A stretch of DNA of 38,881 nucleotides from Candidatus Obscuribacterales bacterium (GCA_949127735.1 CASBPX010000097.1:1-38881), one strand, 5' to 3'. Shown: positions 6,739-14,813, counted from the stretch's first letter. The notes: a model not told the origin generated them from the letters alone. Numbers and translations: made by a program.

Positions 6739-8019
6739 ATGGAAATTCAGTCTGCGCACAAAGGCCAAGGAAAGTTAATAACGGATCCGGCTGAACTACA
6801 AGAGGTGGTTGACCTGATAGACGAGGCGAGGGTCTTCGGCCTAGACTTAGAATTTATTCCGGAGAGAACGTATTATCCAATTATTTGCCTTGTGCAGATT
6901 GCCATCAAAGACAAAGTTTTTTTGGTAGATCCGATTGAACTAAAAGATCTGCAAAATTTGTGGATTAAAGTAGCAGATGCCAGCATCACTAAAGTTTTGC
7001 ACGCAGCAGCTCAAGACTTGACCATAATCTTCCAGCGTTCAGGATTGATACCAAAAAATATTTTCGACACGCAAATAGCTGCAGGCTTTCTTGGACTTGG
7101 CTATCCAGCTGGTTATGGCAAATTGCTCTCTGCGCTATTTGACCTCAACCTATCAAAGACTGAATCATTTACTGATTGGCAAGCTCGCCCCCTGAGCCAG
7201 TCACAAGTTGAATATGCTATTGACGACGCTTTGCATTTAATTCCGCTTTACGAACGCTTGCAAAAAGATCTTGCGCAAAGGGAGCGATTGGATTGGGTGA
7301 TTGAAGAGTGCAAATTCTACGAGCAGGATTCTTACTATATAAAGGAAAGTGGGCGGGAATTTCTGCGAGTCAAGGGAGCTCAGGGTCTCAATCGGCGCAA
7401 ACTTGCGGTCTTGCAATCAGTCTGCCTCTGGCGGGAAGCGGAAGCCAAACGCATTGATCGACCTGCCAGGTCTGTGATAAACGACAACATTATGCTGGAA
7501 CTCGCCAAGAAGCCACCACACACAGTGGAAGATATCCAGCGCATCCGCGGCATTCGATCAGATCAGTTGGCAGGCTGGGGTCGCAAAGTAATGAAGGTGA
7601 TTGAGGAAGCCAGTCGTATGGCTGACAAGGAATGCCCACAGTGGCCGTCCGGCAGAGCACCATCTAAAGCCGATGTGATGATTGCTGATGTGTTGTACAC
7701 GGTGCTAAAAATTCGCGCTTTAGACCTTGAAATTGCCCCCGAGCTAATAGCGACACGCGATGAGCTGCAAGGGTTAGTGAAAATTGGCAGGGAGCAGAAC
7801 GAAGAGTCTGAGCGATATCGCTCAAGCTCCGAAATTGAACCTGGGGCCGATCAAGCCTCTGGCGAAGAAGACCAAAATGCTCTCACTTTTGGTTGGCGGC
7901 GCCGACTGGCTGGTAATGAGCTTTTGGCCGTCTTACGAGGTACTTCCGTGACGGTCACAATCACAGACAATGCCGCTAAACCGATTTCGATTAACATAGT
8001 CGAGTCATCTAAGCCGTGA
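6739..8019 (+). CDS. rnd: Ribonuclease D (3'-5' exoribonuclease with HRDC domain)
   Basis: This 426-residue enzyme has a DEDDy exonuclease domain at about residues 8-190. Motif I is FGLDLEFIPERTYYP (the D-L-E metal pair), motif II is HAAAQDL, and motif III is YAIDDALHLIPLY (Tyr and Asp). An HRDC domain follows at about 215-300, including the ARSVINDNIMLELAKKPP region. The last 120 residues form a charged, poorly conserved extension. RNase D trims 3' ends of tRNA precursors and other stable RNAs. I start at ATG 6739, not the frame's earlier ATG at 6685, because AAGGAA (6725-6730) stands 8 nt before it and the earlier stretch overlaps the phosphatase. The C-terminal extension contains the 16-bp palindrome at 7809. 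Confidence 0.9.
   Translation: MEIQSAHKGQGKLITDPAELQEVVDLIDEARVFGLDLEFIPERTYYPIICLVQIAIKDKVFLVDPIELKDLQNLWIKVADASITKVLHAAAQDLTIIFQRSGLIPKNIFDTQIAAGFLGLGYPAGYGKLLSALFDLNLSKTESFTDWQARPLSQSQVEYAIDDALHLIPLYERLQKDLAQRERLDWVIEECKFYEQDSYYIKESGREFLRVKGAQGLNRRKLAVLQSVCLWREAEAKRIDRPARSVINDNIMLELAKKPPHTVEDIQRIRGIRSDQLAGWGRKVMKVIEEASRMADKECPQWPSGRAPSKADVMIADVLYTVLKIRALDLEIAPELIATRDELQGLVKIGREQNEESERYRSSSEIEPGADQASGEEDQNALTFGWRRRLAGNELLAVLRGTSVTVTITDNAAKPISINIVESSKP
7809..7824. repeat. Copy 2 of the dispersed motif: perfect 16-bp palindrome
   Basis: TGAGCGATATCGCTCA is a perfect 16-bp palindrome inside the variable C-terminal coding part of rnd. It is the best-preserved member of the GATATCGC family found at 4614, 12631 and 17357. 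Confidence 0.6.
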
Positions 8020-8053
8020 GCAGTTAGTTCCAATTTATTGCCACAGTACAGAA

Positions 8054-8087
8054 CCAGAACACAACCTAAACAAAAGAGGTGTTCTGG
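8054..8087. promoter_or_regulatory. Inverted repeat between rnd and the acyl-CoA dehydrogenase gene
   Basis: CCAGAACAC (8054-8062) and GTGTTCTGG (8079-8087) are perfect 9-bp arms around a 16-nt loop. No T-tract follows, so this may be a factor-dependent transcript end for rnd or an operator for the gene at 8172. A second small palindrome, TCAGGCCTGA, lies at 8093-8102. Confidence 0.4.
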
Positions 8088-8171
8088 GCAGATCAGGCCT
8101 GAAATGGTCTAAAATCTGAATGATTTATTATTTGCTTTAACCAGTTCAAAGACGGAATAGGAACGATTGAC

Positions 8172-10094
8172 ATGACATCAGTAAAAGATCCCAAAGATGC
8201 GAGTTTTGCCGAAACAGCTATGCAATTAGCAGGCAAGACGGAAGAGGAAGCCAAGCGTACTGGTGCGGTTGATCGTACCGATGATGAAGTAGATTCATTT
8301 TTCGCCGAACAATATAAGACATCAAACAGCCCAGTTCACCGAGCCATCTGGGAGGCAAAGGTTCCAGTCGAACTTTTCTCTACTCCTAAACTAAACATCG
8401 AATCCATGAATCTGCCGGCCATGAAAAACTCACTCGAAGTTTTGGCTCGGCACAAGAAAAATGGCACAATGCTTGATGATCAAGGCAAAATCGCCAAAGT
8501 GGTCTTGGAAGAACTTGCCACTGCCGGATATTGGGGCATGCTGATTGAACAAAAGTATGGCGGTCAGGGAGCTACTTCCAGACAGTTTATGACTTTCTTG
8601 ACTCAGGTGGCTTCCATTGAGCCAACTGCCGCTGGACTGGCTTCGGTGCACGGCTGTATCGGCGCAGTTGACCCAGTGCGCTATTTTGGCAGTGAAGAGC
8701 AAAAACAACGCATTTTGCCAAAATTGGCCAGTGGTAAATCGCTCTCTGCTTTTGCTCTGACTGAACCGCAAGCTGGCTCAGATTTAACGGCGCTTAAAAC
8801 AGAGGCAAAACTAGTTGGAGACAACTATGTGGTCAATGGCGATAAGCTTTTCATCACTAACGCTATTCCCGGTCGCACCATTGGACTGGTCTGCTTGGTC
8901 GACGGCAAGCCAGCCGCATTAATCGCCGATTTACCAGAGGCCGAAAACGATGAATTCAAAATCATTCCGTATAAACTGCACGCATTGAAACACGCTTTCA
9001 ACAATGGTTTAAAGTTCAAAGATTTCAAAGTACCAAAAGAAAATCTTCTGGTGCCTACGCTGGGTGATGGTTTGACGGTGGCCTATCACGGTCTCAACAT
9101 GGGTCGTTTGGCGCTCTGCGCCACGGCGTCCGGCGTGATGCGCATTATGTTGGCCAATATGTTGCCCTGGGCCAAATTCCGCGACACTTATGGCAACGCC
9201 ATTGAAACTCGCGAATTGGTTAAGCGCCGAATTGCTAGAGCTGCTGCGTTAATTTGTGGCGCCGACGCGCTTGTAGCATGGGGATCATGGTTACTTGATC
9301 AGGGTTATCGTGGCGAACTGGAATGCATAATCGCAAAAATTTTCGGATCTGAAGCGGAGAAAGAATGCGCCATTGAATTGTTTATGAAAACTCATGGTGG
9401 CAGATCGTTTTTGGCCGGACATATACTCGGCGATAATATTCACGATTTTCTCGCTCCATGTATTTATGAGGGTGAGGGCGAAATGCTCGGTATGGCTTTC
9501 TTCAAATCTCTGGCAAAGCAGCATGGAGTGCAATACTTCGAGCCTATCGGCAAAGCAATTCCTCGTGCCGGTTTGAAAAAATTCAATCCAATGAATCCCT
9601 TGCATGGTTTCGCACTGCGTAATGAACTAGTACCCTATGCATTCTGGTGGGTGGGCAAACAACTTGAAGGCGTCGATTCTCATGAAATTTCCGGAATGAA
9701 TGCGGCATTGAAAGCGCATGTAGACTTCGCCCTAGAATTTCTTTCTGATACACCTCTCGAGCTCAGCCAGGCGATGGTAAAGCACCAGCTTAAATTGGCA
9801 GACAGACAGTGCCGCATTGCTGAAATGTCACAGAGGGCTCAGGATGCCATTGTCATTCTAGTTACTGCTCTGTGGGCACATAATGAGAAAAACGCTGTGC
9901 TAGAGGCCTCCGCCGATATACTTTGCCAGGATCTGCGCCGCAAGCTTACAGGCGAGCGTCCTAGCGACAGCTATTACAAAGCCGCCAGCAAGTTAGCTGA
10001 TCAAATCATTGACGGCAAATTCCCTGGTTTATCAGAAATGGCTGTTCAAGACATTCTGTTCAAATACGATAAACCAGTGAAAGAAAAAGCATAA
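8172..10094 (+). CDS. Acyl-CoA dehydrogenase family protein, long form (640 aa)
   Basis: The protein has the three ACAD parts preceded by an N-terminal extension of about 85 residues. The helical N domain runs into GYWGMLIEQKYGGQGATSR. The FAD-binding middle domain includes SAFALTEPQAGSDLTALKT and DKLFITNA. The C-terminal helical domain includes THGGRSFLAGHILGDN and CIYEGEGEMLGMAFFKSL, where the family's catalytic Glu or its neighbours lie. At 640 residues it is longer than short-chain enzymes (about 380) and shorter than FadE (about 815). It oxidises acyl-CoA to enoyl-CoA with FAD, feeding electrons to ETF or the membrane; chain length cannot be told. The start at 8172 follows AGGA a few nt upstream. 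It stands alone, converging with xthA after 9 nt. Confidence 0.88.
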   Translation: MTSVKDPKDASFAETAMQLAGKTEEEAKRTGAVDRTDDEVDSFFAEQYKTSNSPVHRAIWEAKVPVELFSTPKLNIESMNLPAMKNSLEVLARHKKNGTMLDDQGKIAKVVLEELATAGYWGMLIEQKYGGQGATSRQFMTFLTQVASIEPTAAGLASVHGCIGAVDPVRYFGSEEQKQRILPKLASGKSLSAFALTEPQAGSDLTALKTEAKLVGDNYVVNGDKLFITNAIPGRTIGLVCLVDGKPAALIADLPEAENDEFKIIPYKLHALKHAFNNGLKFKDFKVPKENLLVPTLGDGLTVAYHGLNMGRLALCATASGVMRIMLANMLPWAKFRDTYGNAIETRELVKRRIARAAALICGADALVAWGSWLLDQGYRGELECIIAKIFGSEAEKECAIELFMKTHGGRSFLAGHILGDNIHDFLAPCIYEGEGEMLGMAFFKSLAKQHGVQYFEPIGKAIPRAGLKKFNPMNPLHGFALRNELVPYAFWWVGKQLEGVDSHEISGMNAALKAHVDFALEFLSDTPLELSQAMVKHQLKLADRQCRIAEMSQRAQDAIVILVTALWAHNEKNAVLEASADILCQDLRRKLTGERPSDSYYKAASKLADQIIDGKFPGLSEMAVQDILFKYDKPVKEKA

Positions 10095-10103
10095 CGCTTT
10101 CCT

Positions 10104-10886
10104 CTAATTGGCAATTTCGACCAGCACTGGTGCATGGTCTGATGGTTTATCAAGCTTTCGTGGAGCACTGTCAATCCACGACCGTTTAATGGCGCCCTCA
10201 AGCGCTTTTGAGACCAGTATGTGATCAATCCGCAGGCCGCGCTTGCGTCTAAAGGCAAGCATGCGGTAGTCCCACCAGGAGAAGTGGCCTTCCCCTTGTT
10301 CAAATTGTCTGAAGCTATCAATCATGCCGAGTGCGATCAGGTGGCGGAAACACTCACGTTCGGCATCACTGCACAATATTTGTCCGGCCCATGCAGCCGG
10401 ATCGTGGACATCGCGATCTTCAGGTGCAATATTAAAATCGCCGCAGATTACAAGCTTGTCTGAAAGCACTCCATTTTGCATGTGCCGCTCTTCTATATAA
10501 GTGATCAAAGCTTTGAGCCATGCCAACTTATATTGATACTTTGTTGAACCGACCTCTGAACCATTTGGTACATATAGATTGAGAATGTTGAGGTCATCTT
10601 GGCGAATCTCTATCAGACGGCTCTGCAAAGGCTCTGGTGCACCCGGCAGAACTTTGCTGGTGCATTCTGTGCTTGTGCGAGAAAGAATGGCTACCCCGTT
10701 GTAGGTCTTCTCTCCAACAACGTGCGCGCTGTAGCCTAATTCAGCAAATTGATCAAAGGGAAACTTCTCTTCAATACTTTTAAGCTCTTGCAAACATAGA
10801 TGATCAGGCAAGGAAGTTTTTAGCCAATCTAAAACATGCGGCAATCTGACCGTTATGGAATTGACATTCCAACTTGCAATGAGCAT
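10104..10886 (-). CDS. xthA: Exodeoxyribonuclease III / AP endonuclease
   Basis: The 260-residue product shows the full endonuclease/exonuclease/phosphatase fold of the Xth family. The N-terminus is LIASWNVNSITVRLPHVLDWL, with the metal-ligand Asn in WNVNS. CLQELKS carries the catalytic Glu, LNLYVPNG the active-site Tyr block, ICGDFNIAPEDRDVHDP the Asp-Asn pair, FSWWDYR the next block, and RIDHILVS with PSDHAPVLVEI the terminal Asp-His pair. It cuts DNA at abasic sites and removes 3' blocking groups in base-excision repair. ATG 10886 is preceded on the minus strand by AGGGAG (about 10889-10895), a good ribosome site. It is a single gene between the convergent acyl-CoA dehydrogenase gene and a long non-coding tract. 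Confidence 0.95.
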   Translation of the reverse strand: MLIASWNVNSITVRLPHVLDWLKTSLPDHLCLQELKSIEEKFPFDQFAELGYSAHVVGEKTYNGVAILSRTSTECTSKVLPGAPEPLQSRLIEIRQDDLNILNLYVPNGSEVGSTKYQYKLAWLKALITYIEERHMQNGVLSDKLVICGDFNIAPEDRDVHDPAAWAGQILCSDAERECFRHLIALGMIDSFRQFEQGEGHFSWWDYRMLAFRRKRGLRIDHILVSKALEGAIKRSWIDSAPRKLDKPSDHAPVLVEIAN

Positions 10887-10913
10887 AACTCTCCCTAAAT
10901 GAATCTAAAATTT

Positions 10914-10935
10914 GTCGAGACAGCGCATGCTCGAC
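10914..10935. promoter_or_regulatory. Inverted repeat upstream of xthA
   Basis: GTCGAG (10914-10919) and CTCGAC (10930-10935) flank a 10-nt centre containing GCATGC. It lies 28-49 nt upstream of the xthA start codon and could be an operator in its promoter region or a 5' UTR hairpin. Confidence 0.35.
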
Positions 10936-11115
10936 GAAAAAAATATAGCCTATTTCTGACTTAAATAGCAGCAATTCTTCAATCAGTATGCGGGTTTTAA
11001 GCAACGTTGCTCTTTGTGTTAATTCGACCATGCGAAACTTGACTTTTTTATCCACCGGAAATATATGCGATCAGTTCAAAAGCTGTAGATAACCCAGCAA
11101 GCAGTACTCGACAGA

Positions 11116-11129
11116 CGGTCTATAGACCG
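11116..11129. promoter_or_regulatory. Perfect 14-bp palindrome CGGTCTATAGACCG
   Basis: A perfect self-complementary 14-mer in non-coding DNA. It could be a dimeric regulator site. No adjacent promoter could be fixed. Confidence 0.35.
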
Positions 11130-11206
11130 CGAAAAGCGCATCATCACTTAATTCAAACGGCAAACGAATAGACAGTTCAGCTTCCCCGGGCACAGATATA
11201 CACCAG

Positions 11207-11226
11207 TGGTATCACTAGCGATACCA
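11207..11226. promoter_or_regulatory. Inverted repeat TGGTATC-N6-GATACCA
   Basis: Two perfect 7-bp arms (11207-11213 and 11220-11226) separated by ACTAGC in non-coding DNA. The geometry suits a dimeric DNA-binding protein. The RHH protein encoded downstream is a possible but unproven ligand. Confidence 0.35.
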
Positions 11227-11465
11227 TCTAATCATAGCTGGATGCCATCTAGCTTACCTTGCAGACATAATGCGAATATCAGTAACATGCAAGACACTAA
11301 GCCCTTCCAAAACAACCAAGATGAGTCGACGAACTGCTTAGAGCAAACGTTGATGAATAGCCAGTTTCGCAGTAGATTGACCAAATTACGCTTGCCGCCT
11401 AGCACATATTTTTTGCAATGCAATAGGTGTATATGTCCTCTAGATCCCTAGTATCTATACCGTTC

Positions 11466-11483
11466 CTAAGCAAATGCGCTTAG
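11466..11483. promoter_or_regulatory. Inverted repeat CTAAGC-N6-GCTTAG
   Basis: Perfect 6-bp arms at 11466-11471 and 11478-11483 around AAATGC. It is the fourth short inverted repeat in the non-coding tract and may be a small hairpin or operator. Confidence 0.25.
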
Positions 11484-11797
11484 ATCGTTACCGTGCTTGC
11501 GATTGCGCCTTTCGTAAAATCCTTTTATCTCAACTTCTTCGAAATTGGGTATTTATGCCCCTTTTAGACCTTTACGATATCGACTTTCATGTGTAAATTG
11601 AATACATGTTGAAGGTGGTTGATAAATAAGAGTAAGCCACCCAAAAGCAGTTACCTATTGTTAAGACCGTAGACAAAAAAACGGATTGGACTGTAGGAAC
11701 GAATTCTTCTCAAGTAGATTCTGCGCCAGAGTGTAGTTTCCTTGAGATGTACCTTCGCGCCCCAAATTGCACCCCCTTGTCACCTGAGGAATCGTAT

Positions 11798-12034
11798 ATG
11801 CCCAAAAAGGTCCTGATTGCACTGCCTCCTGCCATGCTAGAGCAAGTTGATTTCATCGCTCAGTGCGAGCATCGCACCAGAAGCGATCTGATTAGAGAAG
11901 CTCTTCGCCGGTATCTCGATAATTTCAGAAGGCAACAAGGTGGGGCTCACCTCTCTGTAAGCACGTTGGAAGTTTCCGAAAATAGCTATTCCACAATCGG
12001 CGCGTCCACTACTCCCTCGTCTTCTTCTACATAA
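11798..12034 (+). CDS. Ribbon-helix-helix (CopG-like) DNA-binding protein
   Basis: This 78-residue protein has one N-terminal RHH domain: the strand KKVLIALPPAMLEQV, then helices containing VDFIAQCEHRTRSDLIREAL and RRYLDNFRRQ. This is the pattern of CopG/NikR/MetJ-type dimers that place a beta ribbon in the DNA major groove. The last 30 residues are Ser/Thr-rich and probably disordered; no metal or effector domain is attached. I start at ATG 11798 because GAGGA (11786-11790) lies 7 nt before it; an earlier in-frame ATG at 11747 lacks a ribosome site. No toxin-like partner is adjacent. A strong terminator begins 26 nt after the stop, so it is monocistronic. The inverted repeats upstream are possible autoregulatory sites. 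Confidence 0.85.
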   Translation: MPKKVLIALPPAMLEQVDFIAQCEHRTRSDLIREALRRYLDNFRRQQGGAHLSVSTLEVSENSYSTIGASTTPSSSST

Positions 12035-12060
12035 GATCAGGCAAATAACCAAATCTAAGG

Positions 12061-12092
12061 CCGCTCCTGCTTAGCAGGGGCGGTTTTTTTTT
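12061..12092 (+). terminator. Intrinsic terminator after the RHH gene
   Basis: CCGCTCCTGC pairs with GCAGGGGCGG (one G-T wobble) over a 3-nt loop, followed by nine T residues at 12084-12092. It is a textbook Rho-independent terminator on plus. Confidence 0.93.
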
Positions 12093-12151
12093 GCATTTGA
12101 GCGGTACACTAGTGAGCGTTAGCGAATCAGGCCGCACAAATCCAAGAATCT

Positions 12152-12646
12152 ATGCTCCACAATCTTGACGAAGAAGAACAAGTTAAAGGCATCCTCACAG
12201 TCTTGGATCACAACCTAAATGTCGTGATCAAGATAAATGAAGCGATTTCTCGACTAACTGAGAAGCGAGTAACTTTAGAAGAGAAAATGATCCGCATTTA
12301 TTTTCACAAGTTTGCTGCCAGTTTAGTTAGATGTGGTGCATGCTTTCATGATCTTCTCGCTGAAGCTTATGGAGACAGTTCCACCAGGCATGAGCAAAAG
12401 ACTCAAATGATAGTGGAGCGTGCAACAGTTCTACTTTCTCACGCAAACCGCTTGGACGAGCTCCTAAGGGCCTCTGAGTTAATAATCGACGACCTGATTA
12501 AAATTTTGCGTTATGACTTGAATTTTCTCGAACAATATTATGAGTATGGCTTTTATAACAAACTGACAAATGAATGCGATTTTCTAAACCGTTCTCAGGA
12601 TTTGCTGGAAAGTATTGCCACGAGTATTCAAAGCGATATCGCTTAA
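12152..12646 (+). CDS. Hypothetical all-helical protein (164 aa)
   Basis: I recognise no family. The 164-residue product is acidic and helical by composition, with few Gly and Pro, and has heptad-like stretches around residues 10-50 and 90-115. It has no signal peptide or membrane span and only two Cys, in the run RCGAC near residue 60. The ORF is well formed between the RHH terminator and the convergent HEAT gene. The ribosome site before ATG 12152 is weak (CAAGAAT). The stop codon lies inside the palindrome AAGCGATATCGCTT, copy 3 of the dispersed motif. A structural or protein-binding role is possible, but nothing in the context defines it. Confidence 0.6.
   Translation: MLHNLDEEEQVKGILTVLDHNLNVVIKINEAISRLTEKRVTLEEKMIRIYFHKFAASLVRCGACFHDLLAEAYGDSSTRHEQKTQMIVERATVLLSHANRLDELLRASELIIDDLIKILRYDLNFLEQYYEYGFYNKLTNECDFLNRSQDLLESIATSIQSDIA
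12631..12644. repeat. Copy 3 of the dispersed motif: AAGCGATATCGCTT palindrome
   Basis: A perfect 14-bp palindrome overlapping the last codons (Ser-Asp-Ile-Ala-stop) of the 164-aa ORF. It shares the core GCGATATCGC with the copy at 7809. Confidence 0.55.
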
Positions 12647-12729
12647 GCTGCCAATTTGAACGGCGGAAGCCCATCCCACAAGCATTTAACCTTTACAAAA
12701 CGGAAAAAAGCAGTTAAACCAATGACCAC

Positions 12730-13317
12730 CTAGCCTGCGTATGCACCAGATTTCCGTAACGCTTTTTCAGCTTTTTGCCGCACCTGTGCATCTTGATCAT
12801 CACGTAAGGCATTTTTCAAGCTGTCTACAATTGGCTCCAGCTGCTGATCGCGCGTTGCGTTCTTGGCAGAATCTTTAGAATTGCTGTTTTCTTTAAATTT
12901 CGCGAGCATCTTTCCCAATGCTTTGGCCGCTTCTCTGCGCACAAACGGATATTGATCTTCCAGCAATTCAGAAACGGCTGTAGCTATTGCAGGGCCCGGA
13001 TGTTGATACCGCTCTAGAGTGATGGTTGCTTCCATGCGAACCCACTCGTCGCTATTGCCCAATAATGCCAGAATAGAATTGATATAGGGTTTGATGGCTC
13101 CAGGCTTTTCTTGAAACCAACGTAAGGCCACCAGTCGAACGTAGACGTTTTCATGCACTAGAGCGTCTGCGAATAGCCGGCTATTGGATTTCAATAATTG
13201 CTCAGTCAAGCCAATGCGAAATGATCGAGGCTCAAAGCCAGGATAGTCATGCTGAATGATCATGTTGGAGACGAAATCCGCAAGTGAATCCAAATCGCCA
13301 GAAGAAGAAGTGTTCAT
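12730..13317 (-). CDS. HEAT-repeat protein (195 aa)
   Basis: The protein is built from tandem helical pairs of the HEAT/PBS-lyase type. Recognisable units are ENVYVRLVALRWFQEKPGA (about 54-72), SDEWVRMEATITLERYQHPG (about 89-108), QYPFVRREAAKALGKMLAKF (about 123-142) and a last unit DDQDAQVRQKAEKALRKSGA. Each carries the VR..A...L core. Such solenoids act as scaffolds for protein contacts. There is no signal peptide. It follows the secreted-protein gene on the minus strand after only 20 nt, so the two are probably one transcript. Its ATG at 13317 lacks a strong ribosome site, consistent with coupling to the upstream gene. Confidence 0.85.
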   Translation of the reverse strand: MNTSSSGDLDSLADFVSNMIIQHDYPGFEPRSFRIGLTEQLLKSNSRLFADALVHENVYVRLVALRWFQEKPGAIKPYINSILALLGNSDEWVRMEATITLERYQHPGPAIATAVSELLEDQYPFVRREAAKALGKMLAKFKENSNSKDSAKNATRDQQLEPIVDSLKNALRDDQDAQVRQKAEKALRKSGAYAG

Positions 13318-13337
13318 TTCAATAATCCGATTTACTG

Positions 13338-14813
13338 CTATTGCCCAAACAAGCCCTGGAAGGGATTGAATCCCGGAGATTGTCCACCACCACCAAAGGG
13401 ATTCTGCCCTGGCGAAAGGCCGGGGAAACCCTGCCCTGCTCCAGATTGGCCTGGTTGCATCATCTGCATCATACCAGAGTAAGGATTGGTGTTTGCCACC
13501 TGTCCCTTAGTGACGTAGCCATACATGACGATTTTTTGTTGAAACCTGCGATCTCCACCAAATACAACTTGCGCCGCCTGCACATACATTTGCTGTGAGT
13601 TCACTTTGGTGAAACGCAAAACTGACTCTTCATACCGTTTACGTGGTTGCCCAGTGGACCGCATAATTTCATTGCACTCAGCGACAATTTGCTGTTCAAG
13701 CACATTTGGTGCCAACTCCCGCACCTGATTTTTCAATGTTCGCTGCACAAACTCGTTGCCGGAAAGACCCTTGGCATACTGACTTGATTGAATGTCGCCA
13801 AAAGAAAAAATGACCGGAACCGGCATACTTTTCGCCATTTGCTGCATCATCGCGCCCATCGGACCCATGTTGGCAAAACTTTGTCCGCCCATCATTTGAG
13901 CCATTTGTTGATCAGCACCAATCTCGCCGCCCGGCACCTGGAACATTACCTTTGCGGGAGCAAGGACGATTCCGCCTTTAACATCCTGAGCAAACATAAA
14001 GTTAGTAGAACCTTTAGCACCATTTTTGAAAATCTTCAGAACTTTGGACGACTCTTCCGGATCGATTTTGTAGCAAATTGGGTCTTGCTCTACTCGCCAC
14101 ACTGTTAAATCTCCACCCCAGTTGCCACGATAATCTTGCGGAAAACTTTTAGCTAGAGTGCCGGAAAACATAGTTGTCTGGGTGGTGCCGGATTGCATCG
14201 ATTTGTTTTTCTGCATTGAAAGATCAAGCTGCGGTGTCATTGCCTTAAGAATCACAGGAAAACTCGCACCATTGGTAGATGTGATCTGCTCGATTCTTCC
14301 GTACAACTTCGTCGTAGTGGCTTGAGCTTGAATTTTTGCCGGTACCACCACTTTGTTTGCAGTGCCAGCGGCACTGGTCACGCTGGTGGCTTTAGCGGTT
14401 CCCTTAATTACAGGATTGACCAGGACGGGGTCGCTATAAACAGATTCACTAGTTGATGAAGTTGCTGATGTTGTCGATGTGGTACCTGCGCCTGAAGTAG
14501 CCGCTGACCCTGATGATGTTGCCGCGGAGTTTGTTGTCATGCCTCCGCTAGACTGGTTAACTGTAGTAGTCGCAGGGGAAGCTGTATTCGGGATGACACT
14601 AGATGTAGAACTCATGCTGGAGCCACCGCCGGTCGTGGGATCCACACCTGTAACCTCGGTCGGTAGACCCGTTTGATTCTGATTTTGATTTGAATTTTGA
14701 GTTGGAGTTTGCTCTCCGTCAGCAGCCATCACGGGCAGCGCAAAGGAAACTACCGGAGCTAATAGAAATAAGCTTAGTGACAATGCCGCAGTGCGCCGAG
14801 CCAAATTATTCAT
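13338..14813 (-). CDS. Secreted low-complexity protein of unknown function (491 aa)
   Basis: The N-terminus is a clear signal peptide: Arg-Arg at residues 6-7, a Leu/Ala-rich core, and a likely cut after PVMA near residue 31. A Ser/Thr/Asn/Gly-rich linker follows to about residue 155. A folded region of about 155-430 then has alternating strands and an amphipathic Met/Gln-rich stretch (QQMAQMMGGQSFANMGPMGA). The C-terminus is Gly/Pro/Gln/Phe-rich (FNPFQGLFGQ). I know no family for it. Low Cys content and the disordered ends suggest a surface, matrix or periplasmic protein. The ATG at 14813 follows GGTGGGGA on the minus strand. The HEAT gene lies 20 nt downstream. Confidence 0.7.
   Translation of the reverse strand: MNNLARRTAALSLSLFLLAPVVSFALPVMAADGEQTPTQNSNQNQNQTGLPTEVTGVDPTTGGGSSMSSTSSVIPNTASPATTTVNQSSGGMTTNSAATSSGSAATSGAGTTSTTSATSSTSESVYSDPVLVNPVIKGTAKATSVTSAAGTANKVVVPAKIQAQATTTKLYGRIEQITSTNGASFPVILKAMTPQLDLSMQKNKSMQSGTTQTTMFSGTLAKSFPQDYRGNWGGDLTVWRVEQDPICYKIDPEESSKVLKIFKNGAKGSTNFMFAQDVKGGIVLAPAKVMFQVPGGEIGADQQMAQMMGGQSFANMGPMGAMMQQMAKSMPVPVIFSFGDIQSSQYAKGLSGNEFVQRTLKNQVRELAPNVLEQQIVAECNEIMRSTGQPRKRYEESVLRFTKVNSQQMYVQAAQVVFGGDRRFQQKIVMYGYVTKGQVANTNPYSGMMQMMQPGQSGAGQGFPGLSPGQNPFGGGGQSPGFNPFQGLFGQ

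Larger units (their letters stand above)
10887..11797. other. 0.9-kb tract with no convincing gene and several short palindromes
   Basis: Between divergent xthA and the RHH gene there is no ORF with both a ribosome site and protein-like content. The tract holds at least four short inverted repeats (10914-10935, 11116-11129, 11207-11226, 11466-11483) and near-matches to the DnaA box (11048-11056, 11084-11092). A loose promoter pair, TTGAAT (11598) and GATAAA (11621) with a 17-nt spacer, points towards the RHH gene. In such a compact genome it is likely regulatory or carries an unrecognised RNA. Confidence 0.4.

Noticed and set aside
10804..11055. 83-aa minus-strand ORF overlapping the start of xthA
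   Set aside because: It has no ribosome site and would overlap xthA by more than 80 nt in another frame. The helical look of its first half is not enough.
11048..11092. Two near DnaA-box sequences suggesting an origin
   Set aside because: Only two one-mismatch boxes, no dnaA/dnaN neighbours and no clear AT-rich unwinding element; a similar match (TTATCCACC) occurs inside thrB.
11206..11451. 81-aa plus-strand ORF in the non-coding tract
   Set aside because: GTG start within a palindrome, no ribosome site, Cys/Pro/Ser-rich and not protein-like.
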